NCBI GenBank assembly: GCA_019694345.1
Contig: JAIBCA010000043.1
Coordinates: forward strand, 1 to 64,000
Length of the DNA stretch: 64,000 nucleotides
Direction of reading: 5' to 3'
Origin: Pyrinomonadaceae bacterium
GTDB taxonomy: Bacteria; Acidobacteriota; Blastocatellia; Pyrinomonadales; Pyrinomonadaceae
The notes beneath the pieces are model-generated. The model did not search any database. It saw only the letters and a list, made by a program, of their open reading frames with translations, and had not been told where the DNA came from. Every line of letters starts with the position of its first letter. The first letter of the stretch is position 1. The position numbers and the translations under genes were made by a program. This document shows, in pieces, positions 15,947 through 25,639 of this stretch.

Positions 15947-17322
15947 AGTTATTCATTAAGATCTTTTTGTGGTTTTTGGTCGCGATCGCGCTATCGAACG
16001 TCGTGATCATCTTTGTCACGCGAACGTTTCAGACCGAGCCGATGATGGGTCGGGTTCAGCGATCGACGCGTAACCAGATGATCGTCTATGCCGGCACGGC
16101 CACACAGATCGCAAAGGGCGAGGGCGACGCCGGTGTCCGAGCTTTTCTGACGCGGCTTCGTGACCTCGAACCGCCGCGTGAAGTGGACCTTATCGCAGCT
16201 GACGGCAGCGTCTGGTACGGCGATGCGAATGACGTGTCGGACTCGCGTGAATTGATCGCCAAGACACTGGCGAGCAACACGGCTGAAGTGGATTTTTCAC
16301 GCGAGGAGCGTTCGATCGGAGCGGCTCCGGTCGATTTTCCCGACGGCCGCAGATATGTGTTGGTTCTGCAGTGGGACCGAACCGGCCCGCCGGCGTTGTT
16401 TTTCGGCTCGTGGCTGGGGCTCTTGCGGCTCGGAGGATTGCTGCTGACGGCCCTCGCACTATGTTATTTGCTGGCACTGAACCTTACCTCACCAATTCGA
16501 AAGATCCGGCGTGCGACGCATGACCTGGCCGGCGGCGACCTCAAAACCCGTGTTGCCCCGCAGGTCGGACGGCGGCGTGACGAGCTTTCAGACCTTGCAC
16601 GCGATTTTGATGTCATGGCTGAGCGGATCGAGTCGCTTGTGACGTCGCAGGCGCGGCTTACGCAGGATATATCGCACGAATTGCGTTCGCCGCTCGCGCG
16701 AATGAATGTCGCACTTGAGATCGCCAAGCAAAAGGCAGGTGCCGATTCGCGGCCGCTGCTGGAACGGATAGAAAAGGAGTCCGACCGGTTGAACGAGATG
16801 ATCGGCCGCATTCTGATACTTGCCAAACTCGAAGGCGGGGCAGATGACCTCGAACACGAGTGGATCGACCTTGCCGAACTTGTAAAAGATGTCGCTGAGG
16901 ATGCGGACTTCGAGGCGAAGGCAAAGGGCAAATCGGTCACGCTTGCAAGAATCGACGAATGCCATGTCGTCGGCAGTGACAATCTGCTGCGGAGCGCGGT
17001 CGAAAATGTGCTGCGAAACGCCGTCCGCTATACGGCCGATGGTTCGAACGTTGACGTCAAACTCACGGCAAATGCTGATAAAGCCGTTATTACTGTCGCG
17101 GATCACGGCGGCGGTGTTCCCGACGATGAATTAGCCAATCTCTTCAGGCCGTTTTACCGCGTTGGCGAGGCACGCGAACGCCGAACGGGCGGCATCGGGC
17201 TCGGGCTGGCGATCGCCGACCGGGCGATCCAGGCGCACAAAGGCTCGATCACCGCACGCAATAAGAACGGCGGGCTCGAAGTAGAGATAACCCTCAACCG
17301 CAGCGAACGGCTGCCTGGCTAG
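15943..17322 (+). CDS. Sensor histidine kinase (CpxA-like)
   Basis: This 459-residue inner-membrane kinase has TM1 at about 7-26, a periplasmic sensor domain of about 130 residues, TM2 at about 158-180 and a HAMP linker at 180-235. The HisKA domain has the phospho-acceptor His245 in DISHELRSPLARMN. The HATPase domain shows ENVLRNAVRYT (N box), DHGGGVP (G1), FRPFYRV (F box) and GGIGLGLAIA (G2). It overlaps the regulator gene by 4 bp (ATGA), so translation is coupled. The layout matches CpxA, whose periplasmic domain meets CpxP. The stimulus is inferred from context only. Its 3' end overlaps the next, convergent gene by 4 bp. Confidence 0.93.
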   Translation: MKLFIKIFLWFLVAIALSNVVIIFVTRTFQTEPMMGRVQRSTRNQMIVYAGTATQIAKGEGDAGVRAFLTRLRDLEPPREVDLIAADGSVWYGDANDVSDSRELIAKTLASNTAEVDFSREERSIGAAPVDFPDGRRYVLVLQWDRTGPPALFFGSWLGLLRLGGLLLTALALCYLLALNLTSPIRKIRRATHDLAGGDLKTRVAPQVGRRRDELSDLARDFDVMAERIESLVTSQARLTQDISHELRSPLARMNVALEIAKQKAGADSRPLLERIEKESDRLNEMIGRILILAKLEGGADDLEHEWIDLAELVKDVAEDADFEAKAKGKSVTLARIDECHVVGSDNLLRSAVENVLRNAVRYTADGSNVDVKLTANADKAVITVADHGGGVPDDELANLFRPFYRVGEARERRTGGIGLGLAIADRAIQAHKGSITARNKNGGLEVEITLNRSERLPG

Positions 17323-17687
17323 ACCTTGTCGGCGGCCCGGGCGGCGATAAAGGAGCGGATCGATAGGATCACGTAGATCAGGCAGATCGACGCCATCGCG
17401 ATCTGGGAGATCACGGCCGCGGACATTGTCAGTTCGCTGAATTTCGAAGCAAGGCGGCCGGCCGTCAGGATGAACCCGATCAAGGCGACGGTTACAGCCG
17501 CATGCATCAGGTGCTTTCGCAGCCCCTCACTTGCGTTGGCTGCGGCACCGAGAGCTGCAAGCACGACCCCAAAAAAGGCAGGGATCAAGGCCGTGATACT
17601 GGCCTTTTCGTTCATCATCCCGTGAACGTAACCCGCCACGCCGACAACTATCAAGATCACACCAAAAATTACTGCGGTGAATGGCAT
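17319..17687 (-). CDS. Small four-helix membrane protein, unknown function
   Basis: A 122-residue protein with four predicted transmembrane helices, about residues 5-25, 32-52, 62-82 and 90-112, and a short basic tail RSFIAARAADKV. No family motif is recognised. It is convergent with the kinase gene and overlaps its last 4 bp. The ATG is at 17687. The regular spacing of hydrophobic segments and absence of charged residues within them support a real membrane protein. Confidence 0.72.
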   Translation of the reverse strand: MPFTAVIFGVILIVVGVAGYVHGMMNEKASITALIPAFFGVVLAALGAAANASEGLRKHLMHAAVTVALIGFILTAGRLASKFSELTMSAAVISQIAMASICLIYVILSIRSFIAARAADKV

Positions 17688-17731
17688 CTGTTGAAGATCT
17701 CCTAAATATGACTTGTGGTATTCAATACGAA

Positions 17732-19681
17732 CTATTTGCTCTTCGCCTTTTGCACCGGCAAGATCACGGCTGACTGATAACGCCCGCCGGTATAGACGCG
17801 CTGTGTCGCCTTTTGAAAATCGGCCGACGTTCCGACCTTATAATTGGCCATGAACTTTTGCGGGTTTCGTGCAACGAGCGGGAACCAGGTGCTCTGTATC
17901 TGGACCATAATGCGATGGCCCTTCTTGAACGTATGCGTGACACCCGGCATCGTGAACGTCAGCTTCGTCGGTGAATTTGGCGTGAGAGGGACGGGCTTTT
18001 CGAACCCGTTACGGAATCGGGCGGGCATCGGTTCTCCGCGCAGCAGCATTTGATAACCGCCGGGGAAAAAGACGCTCCAAGCCGAGTTCTGCGGCGGCCT
18101 CTGGCCGTCAGGGTAGCGAAAATCGTCAGGGAACACATCGATCAATTTCACGACGAAATCCGAATCTGTTCCCGAAGATGAAATGAATAGCGACGGCTTA
18201 ATATCGCCGGCGACGGTCAGATCATCGGTCAGCGGTGCGGATTGAAACACCAGAACGTCAGGCCGAGTCGAAGCAAAACGCTGGTCTTCGGTCATAAAGT
18301 CACGCGGATAATTGAGCGTGATCTTCTGTGTATATGGAACCGGATTCCACGGGTCGGAGACGTATTCAGCAAATCCGCCCGTGCTCGCCGGCAATTCGAA
18401 CCGCGCATCGCCGTTCGCGGTCAGGTAGAGCGGAGTGTCGGTACTGGTGGACGGCGAGTAATTGTCGAACGCACGCCACTCATTTGAGCCCGTGTCGAAT
18501 GCGTTTACCTCTTTTATCTTTGAAATATCGCCCTTGTCCTTTAGAAAGTGATTGAAAAATGGCACCTCGAGGTTCTGGCGATAGTATTCGCCCGTCTTCT
18601 GGCCAAAATACGCCGTGCCGAGCCAGTCGCCGTCGTTTCGCGACCAGCCGCCGTGATCCCAGGGGCCAACGACGAGCACGTTGAAAATGCCGGGATTCTG
18701 TTTCTCGATGTGCTGGTATGTCCTGAGGGCGCCATAAAGGTCCTCATTGTCGTACCAACCGCCCACGGTCATCGTCGCACAGGTGATGTTCTTGAGCTTG
18801 GTCAAGATATTGCGATCCTTCCAGAACTGGTCGTAATTGGGGTGCTTCATCATCTCATCCCAAAACTTGATGCGGACGCCGAGATTCTTTTCGTATAGAT
18901 CGGAGATCTCTTTGAGGCCGCCGGCGTTCAGAAAATAGTCGTAAGCGTCGACGGGTCGCGGACCCGTCCATTGTTTGAGGTACTTGAAGTCGCTATTCGG
19001 AGTCGGTCGATACTGGCCGAAGCTTGTGAAGAAGCTAAAGTTCTGTGTCAGAAAAAGGGCACCGTTGTGGTGCGAATCGTCGCCCATGAACCAATCAGAC
19101 ACAGGTGCCTGCGGCGAGCATGCCTTTAGAGCAGGATGCGAATCGATCGAACCGGCGGAGGCGTAAAATCCCGGATACGAAATGCCGTAAATGCCGACCT
19201 TTCCATTGTTGTTATTAACGTTTTTGACCAGCCAATCTATGGTGTCGTAGGTGTCGGTCGATTCGTCGATCTTGGTCTTGTCGGTATTGGCGATGTCAGG
19301 CCTGACGTCCTCAAATTCGCCCTCGCTCATCGTTTTGCCGCGTACGTCCTGATAGACAAAAATGTAACCTTCCCTGGCAAAAAGAGCATCGGGCCCGAGA
19401 CTTTGCTTGAAATTGGCCTCACCATACGGCCCAACGGTGTAAGGCGTCCGATTCAGCAGGATGGGATATTTCTGCGACTTGTCTTTCGGCTCGTAAATGG
19501 CCGTAAAAAGCTTGACGCCGTCGCGCACGGGTATCATCACCTCGCGCTTCGTGTAATTGTCAGTGATATATTTGGCGAGTTCGTTCTGGGCCGCAGCCGG
19601 AACCTGGCCAAATGTGCTGCCATTGATACCAAATGTGACTATTGCGGTGAGAACGATAAGAAGAACCGACTTGATACGCAT
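17732..19681 (-). CDS. Secreted CocE/NonD-family hydrolase (X-Pro dipeptidyl-peptidase S15 type)
   Basis: This 649-residue protein has a signal peptide (about 1-25), an alpha/beta-hydrolase domain of the CocE/S15 family and a C-terminal jelly-roll domain (about 440-640, ending in a GHRIMVQIQSTWFP motif). The start of the family is clear (PVRDGVKLFTAIYEP) and the nucleophile elbow is GISYPG with Ser168; VGPWDHGGW carries the likely catalytic histidine. Such enzymes cleave X-Pro peptides, acyl esters or beta-lactam amides; the substrate here is unknown. A related but distinct paralogue lies at 30896-32851. It is the only gene in its transcription unit as far as can be seen. Confidence 0.9.
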   Translation of the reverse strand: MRIKSVLLIVLTAIVTFGINGSTFGQVPAAAQNELAKYITDNYTKREVMIPVRDGVKLFTAIYEPKDKSQKYPILLNRTPYTVGPYGEANFKQSLGPDALFAREGYIFVYQDVRGKTMSEGEFEDVRPDIANTDKTKIDESTDTYDTIDWLVKNVNNNNGKVGIYGISYPGFYASAGSIDSHPALKACSPQAPVSDWFMGDDSHHNGALFLTQNFSFFTSFGQYRPTPNSDFKYLKQWTGPRPVDAYDYFLNAGGLKEISDLYEKNLGVRIKFWDEMMKHPNYDQFWKDRNILTKLKNITCATMTVGGWYDNEDLYGALRTYQHIEKQNPGIFNVLVVGPWDHGGWSRNDGDWLGTAYFGQKTGEYYRQNLEVPFFNHFLKDKGDISKIKEVNAFDTGSNEWRAFDNYSPSTSTDTPLYLTANGDARFELPASTGGFAEYVSDPWNPVPYTQKITLNYPRDFMTEDQRFASTRPDVLVFQSAPLTDDLTVAGDIKPSLFISSSGTDSDFVVKLIDVFPDDFRYPDGQRPPQNSAWSVFFPGGYQMLLRGEPMPARFRNGFEKPVPLTPNSPTKLTFTMPGVTHTFKKGHRIMVQIQSTWFPLVARNPQKFMANYKVGTSADFQKATQRVYTGGRYQSAVILPVQKAKSK

Positions 19682-19859
19682 AAGATCTCCTGTTAATGCC
19701 GATCGAAACGGCGGTATGTGAATAAGAACCCGAGGCGAATAGGTTTACCTTTTGATTTTCGCTCATATCGCGGCAAAACAAAAGCGTTCGCGATGTCGGG
19801 CCGGATAGTGACGTTCGGCGACGTGCGGAGATATATCGCGTTGGCGGTATAATAGGGGT

Positions 19860-20105
19860 ATGTCAGGGCTCGTCTTGCTTTTGGTATTGGTCGGACTTCT
19901 CACGCTTGCGGGAAGTGCGGCGTTATTTTTTGTCACGTACAAATACTATTGGGGTGAACGGGGAACTCCGCCGCTGACCGGTGCCGAACGCCGACGACAA
20001 AAGGAAGCTGAACTCCAGCTCAGAGCCACTCAGATCGAGCGGGCACGCAAAAATCCGGTAACGCCGCGGAGCCCGGATTTTTGGGATAACCGGAAAAAGT
20101 CATAG
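19860..20105 (+). CDS. Small single-pass membrane protein, unknown function
   Basis: An 81-residue protein: one hydrophobic helix (about residues 3-26) followed by an aromatic boundary (YKYYWGERG) and a charged cytoplasmic tail with helix-forming residues (ERRRQKEAELQLRATQIERA) ending SPDFWDNRKKS. No family is recognised. It is divergent from the CocE-type hydrolase gene across 178 bp. Codon use looks like that of its neighbours, so it is probably real. Confidence 0.65.
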   Translation: MSGLVLLLVLVGLLTLAGSAALFFVTYKYYWGERGTPPLTGAERRRQKEAELQLRATQIERARKNPVTPRSPDFWDNRKKS

Positions 20106-20203
20106 ATCAGCAGCCCAAGTCCTTCGTCCCGTTGTGATCGAACGAAACTCAAACGGGCGGCTGCTGCTGCATTCTTTCTCAATAGAACAACAAGGCCCTT
20201 ATA

Positions 20204-20659
20204 CTAACGCCCTTTCGGTTTCGGCTTTGTACTCGGCTTGCCGGCCGGTTTGGGACTTTTTATCGGTTTGCACGTGCCCGCGATAATGAATGAGGTTGGG
20301 TCGCAGTTTGGCGGGTCGAGGCGATACATCGTAGTTTCCCAGGTCTTGTCGGCCTCGTTCGTCGATGTGCCGGTGATCGTCTGGTCAGTCAACTTGCCAT
20401 TAAAGACACGATATCGTTTGTTCGTCTCGAAGGTGATCACATCACCCTTTTGCGTCCAAGTTCCATTTCGAAACGAGTTGCCGCCGTACCGATAGGACAA
20501 TATTCCACCCTTTTCGAAGTTAAAGGTCATTACTCCGTCGAGATCGTATCCGACCCAATAAGAGTCACTGATCGACGGCTGCGACATTGTTTGGGCAATG
20601 CCGGCGATCGCTGCGGAAGCGATCAGAACGCTGGACAGGAAAAGTACTTTTAGTTTCAT
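20204..20659 (-). CDS. Secreted protein of unknown function with lipocalin-like core
   Basis: About 151 residues from the ATG at 20659; an upstream TTG would add 15 residues of unlikely sequence before the signal peptide. The signal peptide covers about residues 1-22. The middle is beta-rich with Gly/Thr turns (GTWTQKGDVITFETNKRYRV), as in small lipocalin-like or META-type domains. Two cysteines frame a loop (NCDPTSFIIAGTCK) and the C-terminal tail is Lys/Pro rich. It lies 71 bp downstream of the prolyl oligopeptidase gene on the same strand. Confidence 0.7.
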   Translation of the reverse strand: MKLKVLFLSSVLIASAAIAGIAQTMSQPSISDSYWVGYDLDGVMTFNFEKGGILSYRYGGNSFRNGTWTQKGDVITFETNKRYRVFNGKLTDQTITGTSTNEADKTWETTMYRLDPPNCDPTSFIIAGTCKPIKSPKPAGKPSTKPKPKGR

Positions 20660-20730
20660 TTGATCACCTCGGCGATGGAAAAGGCGGGCCGGACATGCCA
20701 TCAATGTGGGCGTCCGGCCCGCGGGGTTAG

Positions 20731-22851
20731 TTATTTGACCTTCATATCCAGATTCTTGACCAGGAAGCCGTATATATCAGCCAATTCCTGGATCTGTTTC
20801 GAGGTCGGTTTGCCCGCACCGTGGCCGGCCTTTGTTTCGATGCGGATCAGGACCGGGGCATTGCCTTTCTGGGCGAACTGCATCGCAGCCGTGTACTTAA
20901 AGCTGTGAGCGGGGAACACGCGGTCGTCATGATCGGCGGTCGTCACAAGCGTTGCCGGGTACTTGGTGCCCGGCTTTGCGTTGTGGTAGGGCGAATAGGC
21001 ATACATCGCCTTAAAGTCGGTCGGATCGTCGGGCGAACCGTAATCTGACGTCCAGGCCCAGCCGATGGTGAACTTGGTAAAGCGGAGCATATCCATCACG
21101 CCGACTGCCGGGAGAGCAGCGGCAAATAGGTCGGGACGCTGGTTGAGCACCGCTCCGACCAGCAGGCCGCCGTTGGAGCCGCCCTGGATCGCGAGTTTCT
21201 TTTTCGACGTATATTTGCTGTTGATGAGGTATTCGCCCGCGGCGATGAAATCGTCAAAAACGTTTTGCTTCTTGAGCCGCGAGCCGCCTTCCCACCAAGT
21301 CTTGCCGTATTCGCTACCGCCGCGAATACAGGCAACGGCATAAACGCCGCCCATCTCCATCCAGGCGATCCGCGAAACCGAGAATCCCGGCGTCTGGGCG
21401 ATGTTGAAGCCGCCGTAACCGTAAAGGATCGTCGGATTCTTACCGTTAAGCTTGGTGCCCTTTTTGTACGTTATGAACATCGGCACCTTGGTGCCGTCTT
21501 TGCTCGAATAGAATACCTGTTTGACCTCGTACTTGGTCGGGTCGAATTTGACCTTGGCCTGACGAAAAAGCTTGCTCTTACCGGTACGCATGTCGTACTG
21601 ATAGATCGTCGGTGGTGCATTGTAGCTCGAGTACGTGTAAAACGTCTCAAAGTCCGAACGCTTGCCGCCAAAGCCGCCCGCCGAACCGATGCCCGGCAAT
21701 TCGACGTCGCGGACAAAACTGCCATTGGTCTCGTAGATCTTGATCTTGGTGTACGCGTCCTTCATATAATTGAGGACGAACTGGTTATTGATGAACTGAA
21801 CTCCGTTGAGCGTATCGGCTGACTCGGGGATAACGTCTCGCCAGATCATCGATCGGTCGAGCACATTGCGCGAGACGACCTTGCCGCGGGCCGCGTCTTT
21901 GTCCGTGCGGAAATAGAAAACGGGGCCGTCGTTGCCAATAAAGCTCCAACTGTTCTTAAGGTCGGTGATCAGCGGCACGATCGGCGAATCGCTCCTCGAA
22001 AGGCTCTTGAAATAGACCATATTCATCCGCTCGGTGCCCTTGCCGACCGTGATGATGAGCCAATTGCCGTCCTCTGAGACGTCACCGCCGACAAAATACT
22101 CTTTGTTGTCAGGCCGCTCATACACAACCTGGTCGTCCGACTGCGGTGTGCCGAGTTTGTGAAAATACAATTTCTGATAAAAATTCTGGCTTTTGAGCTC
22201 AGCTCCGGCGGTCGCGTCCGGGAACCGGCTGTAGAAAAAGCCGCTGTTGTCGCTGAGCCACGAAACGCCGCCCTGACGGTTCGGCGAGAGCGTGTCGGGC
22301 AGCAGGCGACCGGTCGCGACGTCCATCACTTTCCATTCGGTGCGGTCCGAACCGGCGATCGACACGCCATATGCCCACAACCTGCCGTCATCGGTAAATG
22401 AAGAGCCGTTGAGGGCGGCGGTGCCGTCGGCCTTGATCTTGTTCGGGTCGAAAAAGACCGAGCCTTCGTCATTGATCGAATTGGTCTTATAAAGGACACT
22501 CTGATTCTGCAGGCCGTCGTTCTTCGAATAGATGTAATAGTTGCCAATCTTTGACGGCGAGCTATAACGCTCGTAGTTCCAGATCTCGGTAAGACGGTTT
22601 TTGATCTTTTCGCGTTCGGGAATCGTCGCCAGATAAGCGTCGGTCAGCTTGTTTTCGGCCTCGATCCACGATTGCGTTTCGGCGGAATCGGTGTCCTCCA
22701 TCCAACGATACGGATCGGCGACCTTGGTGCCGTGATACTCGTCCACCTGATCGCCGCGCCGCGGTTTCGGGTAATCGAACTTACCCTGTGCCGGAACGCC
22801 GGATGCCAAAAAGGCGAACACGAGCAAAAATGCAGATATTCTCTTAAACAT
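20731..22851 (-). CDS. Exported prolyl oligopeptidase (S9A family)
   Basis: This 706-residue enzyme has a signal peptide (about 1-21), a seven-bladed beta-propeller domain (about 80-430) and a C-terminal alpha/beta-hydrolase domain. The N-terminal motif DPYRWMED is typical of prolyl oligopeptidases. The catalytic triad is visible: Ser559 in GGSNGGL, Asp643 in DHDDRVFPAHS and His677 in AGHGAGKP. It cuts short proline-containing peptides after proline. The signal peptide places it in the periplasm or outside, consistent with a peptide-degrading lifestyle. Confidence 0.95.
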   Translation of the reverse strand: MFKRISAFLLVFAFLASGVPAQGKFDYPKPRRGDQVDEYHGTKVADPYRWMEDTDSAETQSWIEAENKLTDAYLATIPEREKIKNRLTEIWNYERYSSPSKIGNYYIYSKNDGLQNQSVLYKTNSINDEGSVFFDPNKIKADGTAALNGSSFTDDGRLWAYGVSIAGSDRTEWKVMDVATGRLLPDTLSPNRQGGVSWLSDNSGFFYSRFPDATAGAELKSQNFYQKLYFHKLGTPQSDDQVVYERPDNKEYFVGGDVSEDGNWLIITVGKGTERMNMVYFKSLSRSDSPIVPLITDLKNSWSFIGNDGPVFYFRTDKDAARGKVVSRNVLDRSMIWRDVIPESADTLNGVQFINNQFVLNYMKDAYTKIKIYETNGSFVRDVELPGIGSAGGFGGKRSDFETFYTYSSYNAPPTIYQYDMRTGKSKLFRQAKVKFDPTKYEVKQVFYSSKDGTKVPMFITYKKGTKLNGKNPTILYGYGGFNIAQTPGFSVSRIAWMEMGGVYAVACIRGGSEYGKTWWEGGSRLKKQNVFDDFIAAGEYLINSKYTSKKKLAIQGGSNGGLLVGAVLNQRPDLFAAALPAVGVMDMLRFTKFTIGWAWTSDYGSPDDPTDFKAMYAYSPYHNAKPGTKYPATLVTTADHDDRVFPAHSFKYTAAMQFAQKGNAPVLIRIETKAGHGAGKPTSKQIQELADIYGFLVKNLDMKVK

Positions 22852-23113
22852 ATTGCGAACTAGACTCCTGTTAGAAAAGATTTGCGTTTATTATACGGCG
22901 TGACGAGTCGTTTGCAAGAATGGTCCTTCTGATGGTTATCGCCGGCATCGTGCCGACCTGCAAGTAATAATTCCAGATCGAGATCGGTACGAAGCCGCTG
23001 CAAGAGCATCTCCGATGAGCGCACTGCCCCGTTCGACGGCGCGGCAAAGCCGCCGCAATCGGGTGCAAGCGGCGGTCATTTTTTGGCGTACGAAGCCTTT
23101 TTTTGTCTGAAAA
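22852..23113. other. Intergenic region with an orphan hairpin and T-run
   Basis: There is no convincing gene in these 262 bp between two minus-strand genes. A GC-rich hairpin (8 bp, GCCGCCGC with GCGGCGGT, 23049-23076) is followed on the plus strand by six T residues (23079-23084). That is the form of an intrinsic terminator for a plus-strand transcript, although no plus-strand gene lies upstream. On the minus strand it could serve the GGDEF/EAL gene only weakly. Confidence 0.5.
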
Positions 23114-25351
23114 CTAATAGACGGCGAGGCCGGGATCGTCGCTGACAGCCGTGGGCTCAGAGCCAGGTATCAGAGCGACGGGCAGCCAGCTTTTGTGTTC
23201 GTAAAGTGCTTTGTCGATGTTTTCGGCGGTCTGCGGACGAGCGAGCAGGTAGCCCTGGCCGTAGTCGCAGCCGAGATTTTGGAGCAGATGAAGTTGGGTC
23301 TCGGTCTCGATGCCCTCGGCGATGACGCGCATCTTGAGGTTTTTGGCGAGCGAGATGATGGTCTGCAGGATCTCGCTGTTCTCGCCGTTCTCACCGACGC
23401 TGTAGACGAACGACCGGTCGATCTTGAGGCTGTCGAATGGCAGCTTGTGTAAAATGCTGAGGCTCGAGTAACCGGTGCCGAAATCGTCGATCGACAGTTT
23501 GACGCCCAACTGTTTGAGGCGGTTGAGGACGTTGATCGTGTGATCGGCGTTTTCCATCGCGGTGCTCTCGGTGATCTCGAGTTTAAGCGACGACGGGTCG
23601 ATCTTCGACATTTCGAGAGCGTGTTCGACATCGGCGATCAGGTCGCCGTGCATAAGGTGCTTGCCCGAGATGTTGACGCTGACGATCAGATCACTGTACG
23701 ACGGATTGATCGTTTGCCAATGAGCGAGCTGGTTGCAGGTCTGCCGGAGTATCCAGATCGTGATCGGAATGATCAATCCCGAATCTTCAGCGATCGGAAT
23801 GAACTTGTTTGGCGGAATATTGCCGAACTCACTGTGATTCCAACGCAGAAGTGCCTCGAAACCTAGCAGATGGCCATCCTGCAGATCGACCAGCGGCTGA
23901 TAGTTCATCGACAATTCGTTACGGTCGATCGCCTCGCGCAGGTCATTCTCATACCGGACACGTTCGATGAACCTGAATCGCAATTCCTTGGTGAACACGG
24001 CGACGCCGACATTGCGCTCCTTGGCGTAATGCATGGCGATATCAGCATCGCGGAGAACCTCTTCCGGCGTGTTGTACTCGGCGTCGCACGGGGCGATACC
24101 GATGTTCACGCTGATCGTTATGTTATTCCCGCTCAAGCTGAACGGCTGTGAGATGTTGTCGTATATTCGCCGCGCGACCTTTTGGGCTTTGCCGGCCGTA
24201 GCAACGTTTCGCAGTATGATCGCAAACTCGTCTCCGCCGATACGGGCGACGACATCGGTCGGCGCGAGCATTCGGACAAAACGCTTTGCCGCGACCATCA
24301 GGACCTTGTCGCCAAACGTATGGCCGAGGCTGTCGTTGATATTCTTGAACCGGCTGATATCGAGGAACAGGACCTGAAAGGTTGCGGCCGGGTCCACTTT
24401 GTACTCGTGGATCATCGTACGAAGAATGTCGCCGAGCTGTTTGCGGTTGGCAAGATTGGTGAGCGAGTCGTGCAATGCCGCGTGCTGAAAGTCTTTTTCG
24501 CTCTTACGCAGTGCAATGTTGGCGTGCTCTTCCTTTTCGAGTGAGATGGCGAGCTGTGCGGCGTGGTTTTCGGCCTCGCGTCGAAGGTCGCGTTCGGCCT
24601 CGGCCTTTTCGCGTTCGGCTTCCTCCGCCTGATCGATGGCCTCGTTGACCTCGCGGATCGTCTGGCGGTAGCTCAGGTAGGCGATCGACAGAGCCGCCAT
24701 CGCGATGCCGCCGGTGATTATGTCGCCAAAATTGATCAGTTTGAAGAGCAGGCCGGCCAGAGCGGCTCCGACGATCTGCGTCATCGAACTCGAGAAACAG
24801 TCTTTGCGCCAGGTCGAGAAGAGATTTGAGCCGTCCTTTAACGACTGAAAAACGGCAACGATGAACGACGAGGTCGCAAATTGGACAAGTGCGAGAAAGC
24901 CGAGATACGCGACCAACGCCTGTGTCGAACGCGGGTCAAGCTCGCGAAACGCCAACAAGTGAACCGTATCCCAAGCGAGGATCGTCAACGACGTAGAAAC
25001 CGTCGCGATGGAGACATTGGTCGGGATCATCAGCGGACCGAACGGAAATCCTTTCTTTCGCAGGTAGAGACAGTTGGCAAACGTCTCTGACGCCGCAACG
25101 ATGACGGCAGCCGGGCCGCCGTACAACAGAAACGTGAGAAAGATCAGGGCGTCGGCAAAACTTATGGCAAACTTCGATCGCGGCAGAGCAAGACTCATTC
25201 GCGGGGCCAGGATCACCGCAAATCCCAAAACGAAAGCAAATCCCCAACTGAATACACCCATCGTGAGATTGGCCGCAGCCAACGAGATCGAGAATATTCC
25301 GGCAAGGATAACTGTTCCTTTGGCGGTTTCGTATGCCAGGTTTCTTTCCAT
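23114..25351 (-). CDS. Membrane-bound GGDEF-EAL cyclic-di-GMP signalling protein
   Basis: About 745 residues from the ATG at 25351 (a GTG at 25408 would add 19). The N-terminal half-membrane domain has about 8 transmembrane segments (residues 5-220) and is followed by a charged coiled coil (about 230-290). The GGDEF domain (about 300-465) has an intact RIGGDEF active site and LTNLANR start. The EAL domain (about 480-730) has the EALLRW signature, DDFGTGYSSL, KIDRSF and AEGIET motifs. Both active sites look complete, so it may make and degrade cyclic-di-GMP. The sensor part has no known ligand motif. It is a single-gene unit. Confidence 0.93.
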   Translation of the reverse strand: MERNLAYETAKGTVILAGIFSISLAAANLTMGVFSWGFAFVLGFAVILAPRMSLALPRSKFAISFADALIFLTFLLYGGPAAVIVAASETFANCLYLRKKGFPFGPLMIPTNVSIATVSTSLTILAWDTVHLLAFRELDPRSTQALVAYLGFLALVQFATSSFIVAVFQSLKDGSNLFSTWRKDCFSSSMTQIVGAALAGLLFKLINFGDIITGGIAMAALSIAYLSYRQTIREVNEAIDQAEEAEREKAEAERDLRREAENHAAQLAISLEKEEHANIALRKSEKDFQHAALHDSLTNLANRKQLGDILRTMIHEYKVDPAATFQVLFLDISRFKNINDSLGHTFGDKVLMVAAKRFVRMLAPTDVVARIGGDEFAIILRNVATAGKAQKVARRIYDNISQPFSLSGNNITISVNIGIAPCDAEYNTPEEVLRDADIAMHYAKERNVGVAVFTKELRFRFIERVRYENDLREAIDRNELSMNYQPLVDLQDGHLLGFEALLRWNHSEFGNIPPNKFIPIAEDSGLIIPITIWILRQTCNQLAHWQTINPSYSDLIVSVNISGKHLMHGDLIADVEHALEMSKIDPSSLKLEITESTAMENADHTINVLNRLKQLGVKLSIDDFGTGYSSLSILHKLPFDSLKIDRSFVYSVGENGENSEILQTIISLAKNLKMRVIAEGIETETQLHLLQNLGCDYGQGYLLARPQTAENIDKALYEHKSWLPVALIPGSEPTAVSDDPGLAVY

Positions 25352-25483
25352 AGAAGGGAAGTTCGCGGTATGAAGAGGAACTGCGAGGAAGTGGGGATCA
25401 AGAGTCACTGCGACTCACAATACGAAGTTTAACACGTTTAACGCAGAAAAAGCCAGAAAAAAAATACAGCGGCGGGAAATAAT

Positions 25484-25597
25484 TGTATACGAATTATACA
25501 CCTCGAAAATGGATACTTACTATACAAACTCGTAAGTTGAACAAAGTGAATGACTTGAGCGATCGCGAGCCGGGAGGTGATCATTAAGTATACACAT
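25484..25597. repeat. Cluster of GTATAC/TATAC motifs upstream of the GIIIAG peptide gene
   Basis: Within this AT-rich stretch the pentamer/hexamer TATAC or GTATAC recurs: TGTATACGAATTATACA (itself an inverted repeat with 5-bp arms), ACTATACAA and AGTATACACA. They lie 180-290 bp upstream of the peptide start, between it and the GGDEF/EAL gene. They could be regulator sites for either divergent gene. Function is unknown. Confidence 0.35.
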
Positions 25598-25639
25598 TTC
25601 AATTGGCCGAAATTCTCCGAAATATCAGCTCTCAAAAAA

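Noticed and set aside
22871-23068. 65-codon minus-strand ORF
   Set aside because: It has no ribosome binding site, an odd composition and covers the GC-rich hairpin; treated as noncoding.
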